This document shows positions 18,565-28,852 of a DNA stretch of 64,000 nt, piece after piece. Each line of letters opens with the position of its first letter. Positions within the stretch are counted from its first letter, which is position 1. Position numbers and translations under genes: made by a program. Source of the stretch: Entomomonas sp. E2T0 (GTDB lineage: Bacteria; Pseudomonadota; Gammaproteobacteria; Pseudomonadales; Pseudomonadaceae); the NCBI RefSeq assembly GCF_025985425.1, contig NZ_CP094972.1, positions 248,001 through 312,000 on the forward strand. The letters are read 5' to 3'. The notes beneath the pieces were generated by a model. It saw only the letters and a program-made list of their open reading frames with translations. It searched no databases and had not been told where the DNA came from.

Positions 18565-19488
18565 CTATTTCACATACGTTAACCAATGCTCATACTTCGC
18601 CTCTTTACCATTTACAATATTAAAGAAACGTTGCTGAATTTCTTCAGTAATTGGTCCTCTAGAACCTTGACCTAGTTGTCGTTGATCTAATTCTCGAATA
18701 GGTGTCACTTCTGCTGCTGTACCTGTAAAGAAAGCTTCATCAGCACAGTAAACTTCATCACGAGTGATACGTTTTTCAATGACTTCTAATCCCATATCAC
18801 GTGCAATAGTCATTACTGTATCACGAGTAATACCCTCCAACGCCACGGTTGCATCTGGCGTATAAAGCTTACCATTGCGTACAATAAAAATATTCTCACC
18901 AGAACCTTCTGCTACATAACCACTAGCATCTAATAATAAAGCTTCATCATAACCATCACTGGTTGCTTCCGTGTTAGCCATAATTGAATTTAAATAGTTA
19001 CCATTAGCTTTGGCTTTACACATAGTGATATTAACATGATGACGAGTAAAAGAACTGGTTTTAATACGAATGCCTTTTTGCATTCCCTCTTCACCTAAAT
19101 AAGCCCCCCAAGCCCAAGCTGCCACAATAACATTGACATCATTAACTGCTGGGGCAACACCTAGTTTTTCTGAACCATAAAAAGCCATTGGACGGAAGTA
19201 ACAAGATTGCAGCTTATTAGCTTTCACCACATCAATATGTGCTTGATTAATAGTTTCTTTATCAAATGGCAATTTCATTCTGACAATATGAGCAGAATTA
19301 AAAAAACGATTAGTATGATCTTGCAAACGAAAAATCGCTGGCCCTTTAGCCGTTTCATAAGCACGCACGCCCTCAAAAACACCCATACCATAATGTAATG
19401 TATGAGTAAGTACATGTGTTTGCGCATCACGCCAGTCTACTAATTTATTGTTATACCAGATAAACCCATCTCTATCTGCCATTGACAT
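18565..19488 (-). CDS. ilvE: Branched-chain amino acid aminotransferase IlvE
   Basis: The 307-residue fold-type IV PLP enzyme has the family motifs [19 protein letters not shown] at the N terminus, the Lys-bearing segment [12 protein letters not shown] near residue 160 and [11 protein letters not shown] with [12 protein letters not shown] for substrate binding. It transfers amino groups between glutamate and the branched-chain 2-oxo acids, the last step in Val, Ile and Leu synthesis. ilvA, which feeds isoleucine synthesis, is about 4 kb away. Confidence 0.95.
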   Translation of the reverse strand: MSMADRDGFIWYNNKLVDWRDAQTHVLTHTLHYGMGVFEGVRAYETAKGPAIFRLQDHTNRFFNSAHIVRMKLPFDKETINQAHIDVVKANKLQSCYFRPMAFYGSEKLGVAPAVNDVNVIVAAWAWGAYLGEEGMQKGIRIKTSSFTRHHVNITMCKAKANGNYLNSIMANTEATSDGYDEALLLDASGYVAEGSGENIFIVRNGKLYTPDATVALEGITRDTVMTIARDMGLEVIEKRITRDEVYCADEAFFTGTAAEVTPIRELDQRQLGQGSRGPITEEIQQRFFNIVNGKEAKYEHWLTYVK

Positions 19489-19608
19489 GTTATTGTTCTC
19501 CTAGTAATAAAATAATAAGAATATATTTCTATTAGAGATTATTAAACGAAATAGTTCTATAAAACAACTCAATATTAATAACAAGTTTCATATAAAGAAA
19601 GCATTTCC

Positions 19609-20484
19609 TTATAATCGACTAATCAAATAATCTATAAAACATTGCACTTTAGCGGGTAATAATCGCGTTTCAGTCACTACATAAACAGGTGATGGTGCTA
19701 ATTTCCACTCAGGTAATATTTGTTTTAAATTTCCAACTAACAAATCCGCTCTTACAATCTCTTCTGCTAACAATGCAATACCCATATTTAGAGTAGCTAA
19801 TTTACAGGACATCCCAACACTATTTAAGGCAAATCGCCCACCTACTCTCACTTCAACTTTTTCTTGTTTACGTTGCAATACCCAAATATGACTATTTGTT
19901 TTTGCTGTCATGCAAATACAATCATGTAAGCTTAACTCTTGAGGGTGCACAGGCTCACCTGCCTGTTCTAGATATTGAGGAGAAGCATATAAACCCATAG
20001 GTAAACTAGCCACTTGTCGTGCAATTAAATTTGAGTCTGGTAAATGGCCTATTCGAATAGCCATATCTAAAGGCTCAGAAACTAGATCAGCCCGTCTAGG
20101 CGTTAATTCAAAATCAAAACTTATTTCAGGATACTCATTAGCAAAATCCACAATAATGGGAACTAAATAATTAGAAGTAAAATCAGTAGGAAGCGAAACT
20201 CTTAATTTTCCACTAGGCTTTTCAATCATATCCGTTAATTGTTCATGGGCAGATTGCACATCTGAAATAATAACTTTACATCGTTCAAAATAGTTACGAC
20301 CAGCCTCAGTCAACTCTACTTTACGAGTCGTACGATGTAATAAACGTAACCCAATATCTTTTTCTAGTGCTGCTATTTTTCGTGATAACGTTGAATTGGG
20401 CATTCCTAATACTTCAGCTGCCCGCCGAAACCCTTTAGCCTTAACCACTTCAACAAACAATCCGATATTTGCTAGTCGTTCCAA
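19609..20484 (-). CDS. LysR-family transcriptional regulator
   Basis: The product has an N-terminal LysR helix-turn-helix (FRRAAEVLGMPNSTLSRKIAAL split across residues about 15-45) and a C-terminal effector domain. I place the start at a TTG (20484) because GGAG lies seven bases before it and the protein then begins M-ERLANIGLFVEVV, as close relatives do; an ATG eight codons further upstream (20508) is possible. The gene is divergent from the old-yellow-enzyme gene at 20587, so it most likely controls that gene, possibly in response to an electrophile or quinone. Confidence 0.85.
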   Translation of the reverse strand: MERLANIGLFVEVVKAKGFRRAAEVLGMPNSTLSRKIAALEKDIGLRLLHRTTRKVELTEAGRNYFERCKVIISDVQSAHEQLTDMIEKPSGKLRVSLPTDFTSNYLVPIIVDFANEYPEISFDFELTPRRADLVSEPLDMAIRIGHLPDSNLIARQVASLPMGLYASPQYLEQAGEPVHPQELSLHDCICMTAKTNSHIWVLQRKQEKVEVRVGGRFALNSVGMSCKLATLNMGIALLAEEIVRADLLVGNLKQILPEWKLAPSPVYVVTETRLLPAKVQCFIDYLISRL

Positions 20485-20586
20485 TTTACTGCTCCATATA
20501 TGGATCAATTATTTCTATTTTAGCTTATTTATTCCAATTTAAAAATAAAATAGAGTATAGACTACAAACATTAGGAGAATAATATT

Positions 20587-21642
20587 ATGAATTCATTATT
20601 TAGTACTGTAAAAATAGGATCTTATAATCTAAAAAATAGATTTGTAATGGCTCCTATGACTCGCTCTCGCGCAGATAATAACGGTGTTCCCACTGATTTA
20701 GTAGCTACCTATTACGCGCAAAGATCATCTGCAGGCCTCATTATTACAGAATGCGTCTTCCCCTCCCCCATGGGCAAAGGTTATGTGCGTAGCCCCGGCA
20801 TTTGTAATGAACAACAAGTAACCGCTTGGAAAAAAGTGACCGAAGCTGTTCATAAGAAAGGCGGTCTTATATTTATGCAAATTAATCATTGCGGTCGTAT
20901 TTCACACCCTTCAATGCTACCCAATAATGCGACCCCTGTTGCGCCATCTGCTATCAAGCCTGCTGGACAAAGTTGGACAGAAATAGGTCTACAAGACTTT
21001 GTAACACCACATCAGTTAACAGAAGCAGAAGTTAAACAAGTCATTAATGAATATCGTCAAGCCACAACGTTAGCATTACAAGCAGGTTTTGATGGGGTTG
21101 AATTACATGCTGCCTCAGGCTACTTAGCAGAACAATTCTTATCATCAGGTAGTAACCAACGCCAAGATAACTATGGTGGCTCTGTAGAAAATCGTTGTCG
21201 CTTTGTAATAGAAACGTTACAAGCGATGATTGCAGAAGCTGGCAGTGATCGTGTAGGTATAAAAATATCACCAGAAATGAATTTCAATGATATTACTGAT
21301 GCTAATCCTCAAGAAACATATACCTGCCTAGTTAAACAAATTAATAAGCTTAATCTTGCTTACTTACATGTAGCACTATTTGGTACGCCTGTTGATTACC
21401 ATAGTTTATTACATCCATTATTTGATAGTGCTTATTTAATCGGTTCTGGTTTAACGAAAGAAACTGCTGAAAATTATATTGCTACTAACAAAGCGGACGC
21501 TGTGGTATTTGGTAGTGCTTTCTTAGCAAACCCTGATTTACCAGAACGTTTCAAACAGAACGCTACGTTAAACACACCTGATAGAGATACATTCTATAGT
21601 CCAGGTGCTGAAGGATATACTGACTATCCAACATTAGGATAA
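20587..21642 (+). CDS. Alkene reductase, old yellow enzyme family (NemA-like)
   Basis: The 351-residue FMN-dependent TIM-barrel enzyme has family motifs NRFVMAPMTRSRAD, MQINHCGRISHPS and GFDGVELHAASGYLAEQFL with NQRQDNYGGSVENRCRF. Proteins of this type reduce activated alkenes, N-ethylmaleimide and nitro compounds with NAD(P)H. In many OYE proteins the second motif reads QLWHxGR; here it is NHCGR, so one substrate-contact His is shifted. TTAGGAGAATAATATT gives a strong ribosome-binding site. The neighbouring LysR gene is the likely regulator. Confidence 0.9.
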   Translation: MNSLFSTVKIGSYNLKNRFVMAPMTRSRADNNGVPTDLVATYYAQRSSAGLIITECVFPSPMGKGYVRSPGICNEQQVTAWKKVTEAVHKKGGLIFMQINHCGRISHPSMLPNNATPVAPSAIKPAGQSWTEIGLQDFVTPHQLTEAEVKQVINEYRQATTLALQAGFDGVELHAASGYLAEQFLSSGSNQRQDNYGGSVENRCRFVIETLQAMIAEAGSDRVGIKISPEMNFNDITDANPQETYTCLVKQINKLNLAYLHVALFGTPVDYHSLLHPLFDSAYLIGSGLTKETAENYIATNKADAVVFGSAFLANPDLPERFKQNATLNTPDRDTFYSPGAEGYTDYPTLG

Positions 21643-21650
21643 ACATTATT

Positions 21651-21687
21651 AAGGATTCATTACTTTTATTAAAGATAATGAATCCTT
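21651..21687. terminator. Bidirectional terminator
   Basis: AAGGATTCATTA and TAATGAATCCTT form a perfect 12-pair stem with a 13-base loop, between the convergent alkene reductase and macrodomain genes. Confidence 0.75.
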
Positions 21688-21695
21688 CCACTAAA

Positions 21696-22220
21696 TTAAG
21701 ATAAAGGCATGGGATTATCTAATAATCGTTGATAGATCAAATAATCCTCCTCACTAAAACAACAAAAAACTACACAGTGTAATGTTTCATTATTTTTTAA
21801 AAACTCTTTAACAGTGGTCACTGCAATTTCCGCTGCCTGTGATTTTGGATAATGATAAACACCCGTGCTAATACAAGGAAAAGCTATACTTGCTACCTTA
21901 TTATCTAAAGCTAACTGTAGGCTATTTCTATAACAGCTTGCCAATAACTCAGCTTCATTATGATGCCCATCATGCCATACTGGCCCCACTGTATGAATAA
22001 TATATTTAGCTAATAAGTTATAACCTTTAGTTATTTTAGCTTGCCCTGTTTTACAGCCACCTAATAAACGGCACTCATGTAATAGCTCTTTACCAGCTGC
22101 TCTGTGGATAGCACCATCTACTCCACTGCCACCTAATAAAGAACTATTGGCTGCATTGACGATAGCATCAACTTGTAAAGTAGTAATATCATCTTGAATA
22201 GCAGTTAATTTCACTGTCAT
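21696..22220 (-). CDS. Macrodomain protein (O-acetyl-ADP-ribose deacetylase, YmdB-like)
   Basis: The 174-residue protein is a single macrodomain with the ADP-ribose-binding motifs [20 protein letters not shown] and [15 protein letters not shown], as in YmdB/MacroD-type enzymes that hydrolyse O-acetyl-ADP-ribose or mono-ADP-ribose on proteins. The Asn and the Asp-Gly of the first motif, needed for catalysis in MacroD enzymes, are intact. Its ATG overlaps the stop of msrB by four bases, so it is translationally coupled to an oxidative-damage repair enzyme. Confidence 0.92.
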   Translation of the reverse strand: MTVKLTAIQDDITTLQVDAIVNAANSSLLGGSGVDGAIHRAAGKELLHECRLLGGCKTGQAKITKGYNLLAKYIIHTVGPVWHDGHHNEAELLASCYRNSLQLALDNKVASIAFPCISTGVYHYPKSQAAEIAVTTVKEFLKNNETLHCVVFCCFSEEDYLIYQRLLDNPMPLS

Positions 22221-22621
22221 ACCTTTTTACTCTCAACAAAATTTAGTGCTACAGAGTTAATACAATAACGTAATCCTGTTGGTGGAGGGCCATCTGGAAA
22301 TACATGACCTAAATGAGATTGGCATTGGCTACAAACCACTTCAACACGATGCATATGATGGCTTAAATCTTCTCTTTCCTCTACAGCATTGGGTCTAATA
22401 GGCTGATAGAAACTTGGCCAACCACAGCCTGCTTCAAATTGAGTACTTGTTTCAAATAAAGGGCTATCACAAGCAACACAATGATAAACACCAGGATTTG
22501 CTGGTACTTTAAAATATTTACCAGAAAATGGATGTTCTGTACCCTGCAAACGACATACATAAAACTGTTCAGGTGTTAATTGTGCTTGCCACTCTTCTAA
22601 AGTTTTTGGTTTTTTAGTCAT
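22217..22621 (-). CDS. msrB: Peptide-methionine (R)-S-oxide reductase MsrB
   Basis: The 134-residue protein has the two structural zinc CxxC pairs (CVACDSPLF and CSQCQSH), the GWPSFYQPI segment and the catalytic Cys in [11 protein letters not shown]. It reduces methionine-R-sulfoxide in proteins. It lies upstream of, and overlaps, the macrodomain gene. No signal peptide is visible, so it is cytosolic. Confidence 0.96.
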   Translation of the reverse strand: MTKKPKTLEEWQAQLTPEQFYVCRLQGTEHPFSGKYFKVPANPGVYHCVACDSPLFETSTQFEAGCGWPSFYQPIRPNAVEEREDLSHHMHRVEVVCSQCQSHLGHVFPDGPPPTGLRYCINSVALNFVESKKV

Positions 22622-22707
22622 AAGGTTTATAATTCCATAATCAGTAACATAGTAAAATTATCAAGTATTAATGATATTCTGAAAACTTATTTTATAAAAC
22701 TTAACTT

Positions 22708-23142
22708 ATGTCTAGTCGTTCTCTAAAAACTCCTTGTGTTGGTCTTTGCTCTACGGTGTATGGTGACGCTGTTTGTCGTGGCTGTAAACGTTATGATTAT
22801 GAGATAATTGATTGGAACACTTATAATGAAGAACAACAGCAAGCTGTGTGGCTTCGTTTAGAAAATTTACTTGAACAAGTAATGATTGATAAATTAATTG
22901 TTACAGATAAACAACTATTAAAAGAAAAACTAATAAAACATAATATTCGTTTTCGCCCGAATCAATCTAGCTACTATTGGGCTTATCAACTCTTACTAAA
23001 AGGTTCTCGCTTAATTAAAAATATTGAAGCGTATGGTATTGAGCTTTTACCTCCTTATAATCAAAAACCTTTATGGGAGTTACGTGAGCAAATTGACATA
23101 GATTTTTTTGCCATTTCAGAAAATAACTATCCTCAATCCTAA
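22708..23142 (+). CDS. DUF1289 domain protein
   Basis: The 144-residue protein begins with the DUF1289 pattern: TPCVGLCSTVYGDAVCRGC followed by RYDYEIIDWN and a Trp-Leu segment. The four cysteines suggest a small metal or Fe-S site. The C-terminal half, about residues 60-144, is longer than in minimal DUF1289 proteins and has no recognised domain. The gene is divergent from msrB and stands upstream of ilvA. Confidence 0.8.
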   Translation: MSSRSLKTPCVGLCSTVYGDAVCRGCKRYDYEIIDWNTYNEEQQQAVWLRLENLLEQVMIDKLIVTDKQLLKEKLIKHNIRFRPNQSSYYWAYQLLLKGSRLIKNIEAYGIELLPPYNQKPLWELREQIDIDFFAISENNYPQS

Positions 23143-23235
23143 ATTACATTTAGCAATTTTTTATAATTTTACTAAAACACTTTAGCTAAATAGTTTAAAC
23201 TCTCTCTTTTTACACCGCTGTTTTAGGAAGGAACT

Positions 23236-24750
23236 ATGTTAGAAAAATATGTTAAAAATATCCTAACGGCGCCTGTGTATGATGTCGCAATAGAAACACC
23301 ATTACAGCCAGCCCTTAGTTTATCTGAAGAATTAGGTAATACCGTACTATTAAAAAGAGAAGATTTACAACCTGTATTCTCTTTTAAAATTCGTGGTGCA
23401 TATAATAAAATTATTCGTCTTAGTGATGAAGAAAAAGCCATTGGTGTTATTACAGCCTCGGCTGGTAACCATGCACAAGGTGTAGCTATTTCCGCTAAAA
23501 AACTAGGGATTAAAGCAATTATTGTAATGCCTAAAACAACCCCAGAAATTAAAGTACTGGCAGTTAAATCGCATGGTGCAAGAGTTGTTTTACATGGTGA
23601 TGCCTTTCCAGAAGCATTAGCTCATGCTCTAAAGCTAGTAGAAGAAAAAGGCTTCACATTTATTCACCCCTATGATGACCCAGACACTATCGCAGGCCAA
23701 GGAACCATTGCTATGGAAATCCTGCGCCAACATAATGCACCTTTAGATGCTATTTTCGTGCCTGTTGGTGGTGGTGGCTTAATTGCTGGGGTGGCTGCCT
23801 ATATAAAATACTTACGCCCTGAAATTAAAGTAATTGGTGTTGAACCAACTGACTCTAACTGCTTACAAGCAGCTATGAAAGCAGGTAAACGCGTTACCTT
23901 AAACCAAGTAGGCTTATTTGCTGATGGCGTAGCTGTTACTCAAATTGGTGAAGAAACCTTTAAAATCTGTAAGAAATATATTGATGATGTTATTACAGTA
24001 ACGACAGATGAAATCTGTGCTGCCTTAAAAGATATTTATGATAATACTCGTTCAATTACGGAACCTTCTGGTGCATTAGGTGTAGCAGGTATTAAAAAAT
24101 ACTGTGCAGATACAGGTGTCAAAGGTCAAACATTAGTAGCCATTGATTCAGGTGCCAATATTAACTTTGATCGTTTACGCTATGTAGCAGAACGAGCTGA
24201 AATTGGTGAGAAACGTGAAGCTATTATTGCTGTTACCATTCCAGAAGAATCTGGTAGTTTTAAGAAGTTCTGTGAAGCATTAGGAAAACGCCAAATTACT
24301 GAGTTTAATTACCGCTATAGTAACAGTAAAGAAGCTCATATATTTGTGGGCGTGCAAACTCATCCAGAAAATGACCCTCGTGATGTATTGGTCTCTTCAC
24401 TACAAGAAAAAGGCTTCCCAGTAATCGATTTAACGGATAACGAATTAGCTAAATTACATATTCGCCATTTAGTAGGTGGTCGCAATAAGGCCATTGATAA
24501 TGAGCATGTATTTCGCTTCGAATTTCCAGAGCGCCCAGGTGCGTTATTTAACTTCTTAAATAAGCTAGGTGGCCGTTGGAATATTAGTATGTTCCATTAT
24601 CGTAATCATGGCGCAGCAGAAGGCCGTATTTTTGCAGGTTTACAAGTTCCCACAGCTGAAATGAAGCAGTTTAAAGAGGCATTAGATACTATTGGTTATC
24701 CTTATTGGGATGAAACTAATAACGATGCCTATAAACTATTTTTATCCTAA
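23236..24750 (+). CDS. ilvA: Threonine ammonia-lyase, biosynthetic IlvA
   Basis: The 504-residue PLP enzyme deaminates threonine to 2-oxobutanoate, the first step to isoleucine. The cofactor lysine is Lys51 in FSFKIRGAYNK, the glycine-rich phosphate loop is VGGGGLIAGVA, and two C-terminal ACT-like regulatory domains follow (about 325-410 and 420-504), which bind isoleucine and valine in this class. AGGAAGGAACT gives a strong ribosome-binding site. Confidence 0.97.
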   Translation: MLEKYVKNILTAPVYDVAIETPLQPALSLSEELGNTVLLKREDLQPVFSFKIRGAYNKIIRLSDEEKAIGVITASAGNHAQGVAISAKKLGIKAIIVMPKTTPEIKVLAVKSHGARVVLHGDAFPEALAHALKLVEEKGFTFIHPYDDPDTIAGQGTIAMEILRQHNAPLDAIFVPVGGGGLIAGVAAYIKYLRPEIKVIGVEPTDSNCLQAAMKAGKRVTLNQVGLFADGVAVTQIGEETFKICKKYIDDVITVTTDEICAALKDIYDNTRSITEPSGALGVAGIKKYCADTGVKGQTLVAIDSGANINFDRLRYVAERAEIGEKREAIIAVTIPEESGSFKKFCEALGKRQITEFNYRYSNSKEAHIFVGVQTHPENDPRDVLVSSLQEKGFPVIDLTDNELAKLHIRHLVGGRNKAIDNEHVFRFEFPERPGALFNFLNKLGGRWNISMFHYRNHGAAEGRIFAGLQVPTAEMKQFKEALDTIGYPYWDETNNDAYKLFLS

Positions 24751-24763
24751 TTAATTCATAACT

Positions 24764-24791
24764 AGAAAGTAGCTTTCACTGGCTACTTTCT
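24764..24791. terminator. Bidirectional terminator between ilvA and cueR
   Basis: AGAAAGTAGC and GCTACTTTCT form a perfect ten-pair stem with an eight-base loop between two convergent genes. Confidence 0.75.
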
Positions 24792-24797
24792 AATCAT

Positions 24798-25193
24798 TTA
24801 TTTGCTAGCAAGCTTTTGAATAATAGGGCATTCTGGACGCTCATCGCCATGACAATGGCAAACTAAATGGCGCAGCGTATTTGCCATCTCTTGTAAGCTT
24901 CTCGCTTTTTTTTCTAAATCATCAATATGTTGCTGTGTCAGTCGTTTAACATCCTCACTAGCTCTATTTTTATCACGCCATAAGGCTAATAACTCTTGAA
25001 TTTCAGCCACTGAAAAACCTAAGTCTCTAGCTCTACGTATAAAATGCAACGTTTGAACATCATTTTCAGCATAAGTACGATAGCCTGCCTCTGTACGCTG
25101 AACAGTATTCAATAAACCTACTGTTTCATAATAACGAATCATTTTGGCCGAAACACCAGTATCTTTGGCTACCTGCCCTATATTCATAACCAT
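24798..25193 (-). CDS. cueR: Copper-responsive MerR-family activator CueR
   Basis: The start is taken at the ATG 25193 because AGGAG lies eight bases upstream; this gives MVMNIGQVAKDTGVSAKMIR and 131 residues, while a longer frame to 25331 would run over the copZ promoter and start. The product has a MerR winged helix (about 3-70), a dimerisation helix and the CueR metal loop C-x7-C in CHGDERPEC near residues 110-120. It should sense Cu(I), Ag(I) or Au(I) and activate the divergent copZ-copA promoter by bending the 19-bp spacer. Confidence 0.92.
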   Translation of the reverse strand: MVMNIGQVAKDTGVSAKMIRYYETVGLLNTVQRTEAGYRTYAENDVQTLHFIRRARDLGFSVAEIQELLALWRDKNRASEDVKRLTQQHIDDLEKKARSLQEMANTLRHLVCHCHGDERPECPIIQKLASK

Positions 25194-25219
25194 TATAAAT
25201 ACTCCTATAACAAAAACAC

Positions 25220-25250
25220 TTGACCTTACCATAATGGTAATCTTTAAAAT
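25220..25250 (+). promoter_or_regulatory. CueR-type promoter of copZ-copA with 19-bp spacer
   Basis: TTGACC (25220-25225) and TAAAAT (25245-25250) are separated by 19 bases holding the dyad TTACCA-TAA-TGGTAA. The long spacer with a central dyad is the classic signature of promoters activated by MerR-family metal sensors. It lies between divergent cueR and copZ. Confidence 0.85.
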
Positions 25251-25283
25251 AACTCTAACATTTTTATCGATGGAGAGTAAATC

Positions 25284-25490
25284 ATGACATTTGCTATTAA
25301 ATTTTATATACCCGATATGACATGTAATCATTGTGTTAAAACACTGACTTCAGCCATACAAGATAAGGATCAAAATGCACAACTAGAGATAGATTTAGCT
25401 AAGCATGAATTAACTATTCAAGGAACTAGCAATCCATCCCTTATTGAAGAAATTATCAAAGAAGCAGGCTTTACCCCACAGCAAATATAA
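25284..25490 (+). CDS. copZ: Copper chaperone CopZ (heavy-metal-associated domain)
   Basis: The 68-residue protein is one HMA domain with the metal site DMTCNHC near residues 11-17 (two Cys). It hands Cu(I) to CopA and buffers cytosolic copper. It lies directly after the CueR-type promoter; copA follows 77 bases later with its own start region, probably in the same transcript. Confidence 0.93.
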   Translation: MTFAIKFYIPDMTCNHCVKTLTSAIQDKDQNAQLEIDLAKHELTIQGTSNPSLIEEIIKEAGFTPQQI

Positions 25491-25567
25491 GACTCTTCTT
25501 TAGTCTTACATAGCTAAAACTACTAAAATGTTACTATCAATTTAAGCAAGTACTTTATGAGTGAGTT

Positions 25568-27826
25568 ATGAACCAGCAAAAGTTATCTAACATCGATCAA
25601 ATTGACCTCAATATTCAAGGCATGAGTTGTGCTGCTTGTGTAGGTCGTGTTGAAAGGGCTTTAAAGAAAGTTGATGGCGTAGCTGAGGCAAATGTTAATT
25701 TAGCCACTCATAAAGCACATATTACTCTCGCTAAACCTTTAGCTGATGAGTTATTAACCGCTGCTGTTAGCAAAGCTGGTTATGAAGCGCAAGTTATTAA
25801 AGAAGATCAACCTGTCATTGATGATAGCCAGCAAGAACAACAAGATATTGATAAACTTAAGTTTGCTTTATTAATTGCTGTTGTTCTCACAGTACCTGTT
25901 TTTTTATTGGAAATGGGAGGACACATTTCCTCTACAGTACATCACTTTGTACTCAATACTATTGGTGAACAAAATAGTTGGTATAGCCAATGGTTTCTAA
26001 CAACACTTGTGATGCTTATTCCTGGCTTTAATTTTTATAAAAAAGGTATCCCTGCTTTACTGCGTTTAGCACCTGATATGAACTCCCTAGTGGCTGTAGG
26101 CACACTGGCTGCTTACTGTTATTCAGTAATCGCTACCTTTACGCCTCAATTACTACCGAAAGGAACAGTACATGTTTACTATGAAGCTGCCGCTGTTATT
26201 ATTACCCTTATCCTTATCGGACGCCTACTAGAAGCAAAAGCCAAAGGACGTACATCACAAGCAATTAAACGATTAGTACAATTACAAGTGAGTCATGCAC
26301 GAGTACACCGCGATAATCAACTAATAGAAATCCCCATTGAACAAGTACAAGCAAATGATCTTATTGATATTTTACCTGGTGAGAGAATTCCTGTGGATGG
26401 TGTAGTAGTTGAGGGAAATAGCTATATCGATGAATCAATGATTACAGGTGAACCTATTCCTGTAAAAAAACAAATAGATGATCCTGTAGTTGGAAGCACT
26501 GTAAACCAGAGAGGTGCTCTAACTATTAAAGCCACTAAAGTGGGTAGCGATACCGTTTTAGCCCAAATTATCCGCATGGTTGAACAAGCACAAGGTTCCA
26601 AACTACCTATTCAAGCCATTATTGATAAAGTAACCTTATGGTTTGTGCCTACAGTTATGGCTCTTGCTGTTATCACCTTTATTATTTGGATGATCTTTGC
26701 TCAAGAATCAGCACTTAGTTTTGCATTAGTTAATGCTGTAGCAGTGCTTATTGTGGCTTGCCCCTGCGCAATGGGTTTAGCAACACCTGTATCGATCATG
26801 GTGGGAACAGGACGAGCAGCAGAAGCTGGTATTCTTATTCGCAAAGGTGAAGCATTACAAATATTACGTGATGTACAAGTAGTTGCATTAGATAAAACTG
26901 GTACTTTAACCAAAGGGAAACCTGAATTAACTGATTTTATCTGTATTGAAAATTACGATAAAAATACTGCGCTTTCATTAATGGCCTCTTTAGAAGCTAA
27001 ATCAGAACATCCTATTGCTGAAGCTATTACTCAATACGCTAAACAATTAAATATTACTTTATTACCTATAGAAGATTTTACTACAGTAACAGGCCAAGGC
27101 TTACAAGCCTCTAACCAGCAACAAATGGTAAAAGTAGGTACAGCCTATTTTATGCAACAACAAGGTATTGCTACAGAACATTTTAACGATGATATATTAC
27201 GCCTTGCAAAAGAAGGTAAAACCCCTTTCTATATGGCAGTAGATAACAAATTAGTAGCTATTGCAGCAGTAGCTGATCCTATTAAAGAAACAACACCTAA
27301 TGCTATTAAAGCTTTACACCAATTAGGCCTAAAAGTGGCGATGATTACGGGTGATAATCGACACACAGCAGAAGCCATTGCCAAACAGCTAGATATTGAT
27401 CAAGTTGTAGCAGAAGTATTACCTGATGGCAAAGTAACCGCTATTAAAGAACTTAAAAAGCAAGGTAATCTAGTTTTTGTAGGTGATGGCATTAATGATG
27501 CTCCTGCGCTAGCTGAAGCCAATATTGGTATTGCTATTGGTACAGGCACTGATATTGCAATAGAAGCGGCAGACGTAGTATTGATGTCTGGTGATTTAAT
27601 GGGTGTAGTTAAAGCCATTAGCTTATCAAAAGCAACTATCCGTAATATTTATCAAAATATCTTTTGGGCCTTTGCTTACAATACAGCATTAATTCCTATT
27701 GCAATGGGTATTCTGTATCCATTCTTTAGTATATTGCTTTCACCTGCAATTGCAGCAGGTGCAATGGCACTGTCTAGTATATTCGTATTAGGCAATGCTT
27801 TAAGATTAAAACGGTTTTCTTTATAA
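25568..27826 (+). CDS. copA: Cu(I)-exporting P1B-type ATPase CopA
   Basis: The 752-residue pump has one N-terminal HMA domain (GMSCAAC with Cys21 and Cys24), two extra membrane helices plus six core helices, an actuator domain with TGEP, the transport motif CPC in [12 protein letters not shown], the phosphorylation motif DKTGTLTKG, the nucleotide-binding SEHP and the hinge [10 protein letters not shown]. These define subclass 1B-1, which exports Cu(I) to the periplasm. It has one HMA domain, where E. coli CopA has two. Confidence 0.97.
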   Translation: MNQQKLSNIDQIDLNIQGMSCAACVGRVERALKKVDGVAEANVNLATHKAHITLAKPLADELLTAAVSKAGYEAQVIKEDQPVIDDSQQEQQDIDKLKFALLIAVVLTVPVFLLEMGGHISSTVHHFVLNTIGEQNSWYSQWFLTTLVMLIPGFNFYKKGIPALLRLAPDMNSLVAVGTLAAYCYSVIATFTPQLLPKGTVHVYYEAAAVIITLILIGRLLEAKAKGRTSQAIKRLVQLQVSHARVHRDNQLIEIPIEQVQANDLIDILPGERIPVDGVVVEGNSYIDESMITGEPIPVKKQIDDPVVGSTVNQRGALTIKATKVGSDTVLAQIIRMVEQAQGSKLPIQAIIDKVTLWFVPTVMALAVITFIIWMIFAQESALSFALVNAVAVLIVACPCAMGLATPVSIMVGTGRAAEAGILIRKGEALQILRDVQVVALDKTGTLTKGKPELTDFICIENYDKNTALSLMASLEAKSEHPIAEAITQYAKQLNITLLPIEDFTTVTGQGLQASNQQQMVKVGTAYFMQQQGIATEHFNDDILRLAKEGKTPFYMAVDNKLVAIAAVADPIKETTPNAIKALHQLGLKVAMITGDNRHTAEAIAKQLDIDQVVAEVLPDGKVTAIKELKKQGNLVFVGDGINDAPALAEANIGIAIGTGTDIAIEAADVVLMSGDLMGVVKAISLSKATIRNIYQNIFWAFAYNTALIPIAMGILYPFFSILLSPAIAAGAMALSSIFVLGNALRLKRFSL

Positions 27827-27932
27827 AAATTATAGTTTGCTATATAGCAAAACAATATAAAAGAGGCTTTCTATAAAAGGATAATTAAGAGTAAATTAGA
27901 CACCTTATTTTTATCAAGTTTAGGTTTAACAA

Positions 27933-28811
27933 ATGCCCCTACGCCATTTAATGCTAATTTTTATAGTTATTTTATCTTGGGGTTTTAGTTTCGTAGCTAC
28001 TAAATTGGGGTTATTATCTGTACCTCCCCTACTTTTTGGGGCGTTAAGATTTGCTACCCTGATTATTCCTGCATTATTTTTCCCATTACCTAAAATTAAA
28101 TTTTCTTGGTTAATCATCTATGGAATGGTGATGTGTTTTGGACAATTCACTTTTCTATTCACTGCTATTTATTTTGGTATGCCAGCAGGGCTCGCTTCTT
28201 TAGTAATGCAATCACAAGCCTTTTTTACCATTATTATGGGAGCTTTTATATTAAAGGAATTTATTAGACCACAAACTTTATTAGGTTTAGCCATCGCCGT
28301 TATTGGTTTGATTATTATAGGTTATGATGCTGGAACTAATGCAACACTTATAGGATTACTATTAACTCTTTGTGCTGGTCTCTCATGGGCAACAGGCAAT
28401 ATCTTAATCAAGAAATTACAGCCAGTGAATACCTTGCACTTAACTATTTGGGGTGGAGTTGTTTCTGTCATTCCCCTAATTGCCTGCTCAATAATATTTG
28501 AAGGTGTTACAACGATTAAAGACAGTATTTTAAATATAAACCTTACCACTATACTTTCCGTTCTCTATTTAGGCTTTATTGCTACTTTATTAGCCTATGG
28601 GCTATGGGCACAAATGCTGTCACGTTATGCTGCCAGTATTGTTGCACCTTTTTCATTATTAGTGCCAATAATAGGTATGAGTAGTAGCGCATGGTTCTTA
28701 AATGAACATCTTACTACCCTTGAAATTATAGGCTCAATTGCTGTAATGATTGGTCTTTGTGTAAATGTATTTGGTTATCGATTATTTTTCTTTTTTAAAC
28801 GCCCACAATAA
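27933..28811 (+). CDS. DMT-superfamily transporter, EamA type
   Basis: The 292-residue protein has ten predicted membrane helices in two EamA repeats (about 5-130 and 145-285), with the typical WGFSFVATKLG start and SWATGNILIKK at the beginning of the second repeat. Relatives export amino acids or metabolites; the substrate is unknown. It resembles the amino-acid exporter EamA more than the second DMT gene in the window does. Confidence 0.88.
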   Translation: MPLRHLMLIFIVILSWGFSFVATKLGLLSVPPLLFGALRFATLIIPALFFPLPKIKFSWLIIYGMVMCFGQFTFLFTAIYFGMPAGLASLVMQSQAFFTIIMGAFILKEFIRPQTLLGLAIAVIGLIIIGYDAGTNATLIGLLLTLCAGLSWATGNILIKKLQPVNTLHLTIWGGVVSVIPLIACSIIFEGVTTIKDSILNINLTTILSVLYLGFIATLLAYGLWAQMLSRYAASIVAPFSLLVPIIGMSSSAWFLNEHLTTLEIIGSIAVMIGLCVNVFGYRLFFFFKRPQ

Positions 28812-28840
28812 AAATGGCGACTATAAAGTCGCCATTTTTT
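28811..28840. terminator. Strong bidirectional terminator
   Basis: AAAATGGCGAC and GTCGCCATTTT enclose TATAAA, with T6 on the plus side and T-rich sequence on the minus side. It ends both the DMT transporter gene and acnB. Confidence 0.85.
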
Positions 28841-28852
28841 GTAGCTTATGAT

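Noticed and set aside
24798-25331. Long 177-codon version of cueR
   Set aside because: It would cover the CueR promoter and the copZ start; the extra N-terminal residues are unlike MerR proteins and the good ribosome-binding site is at the short start.
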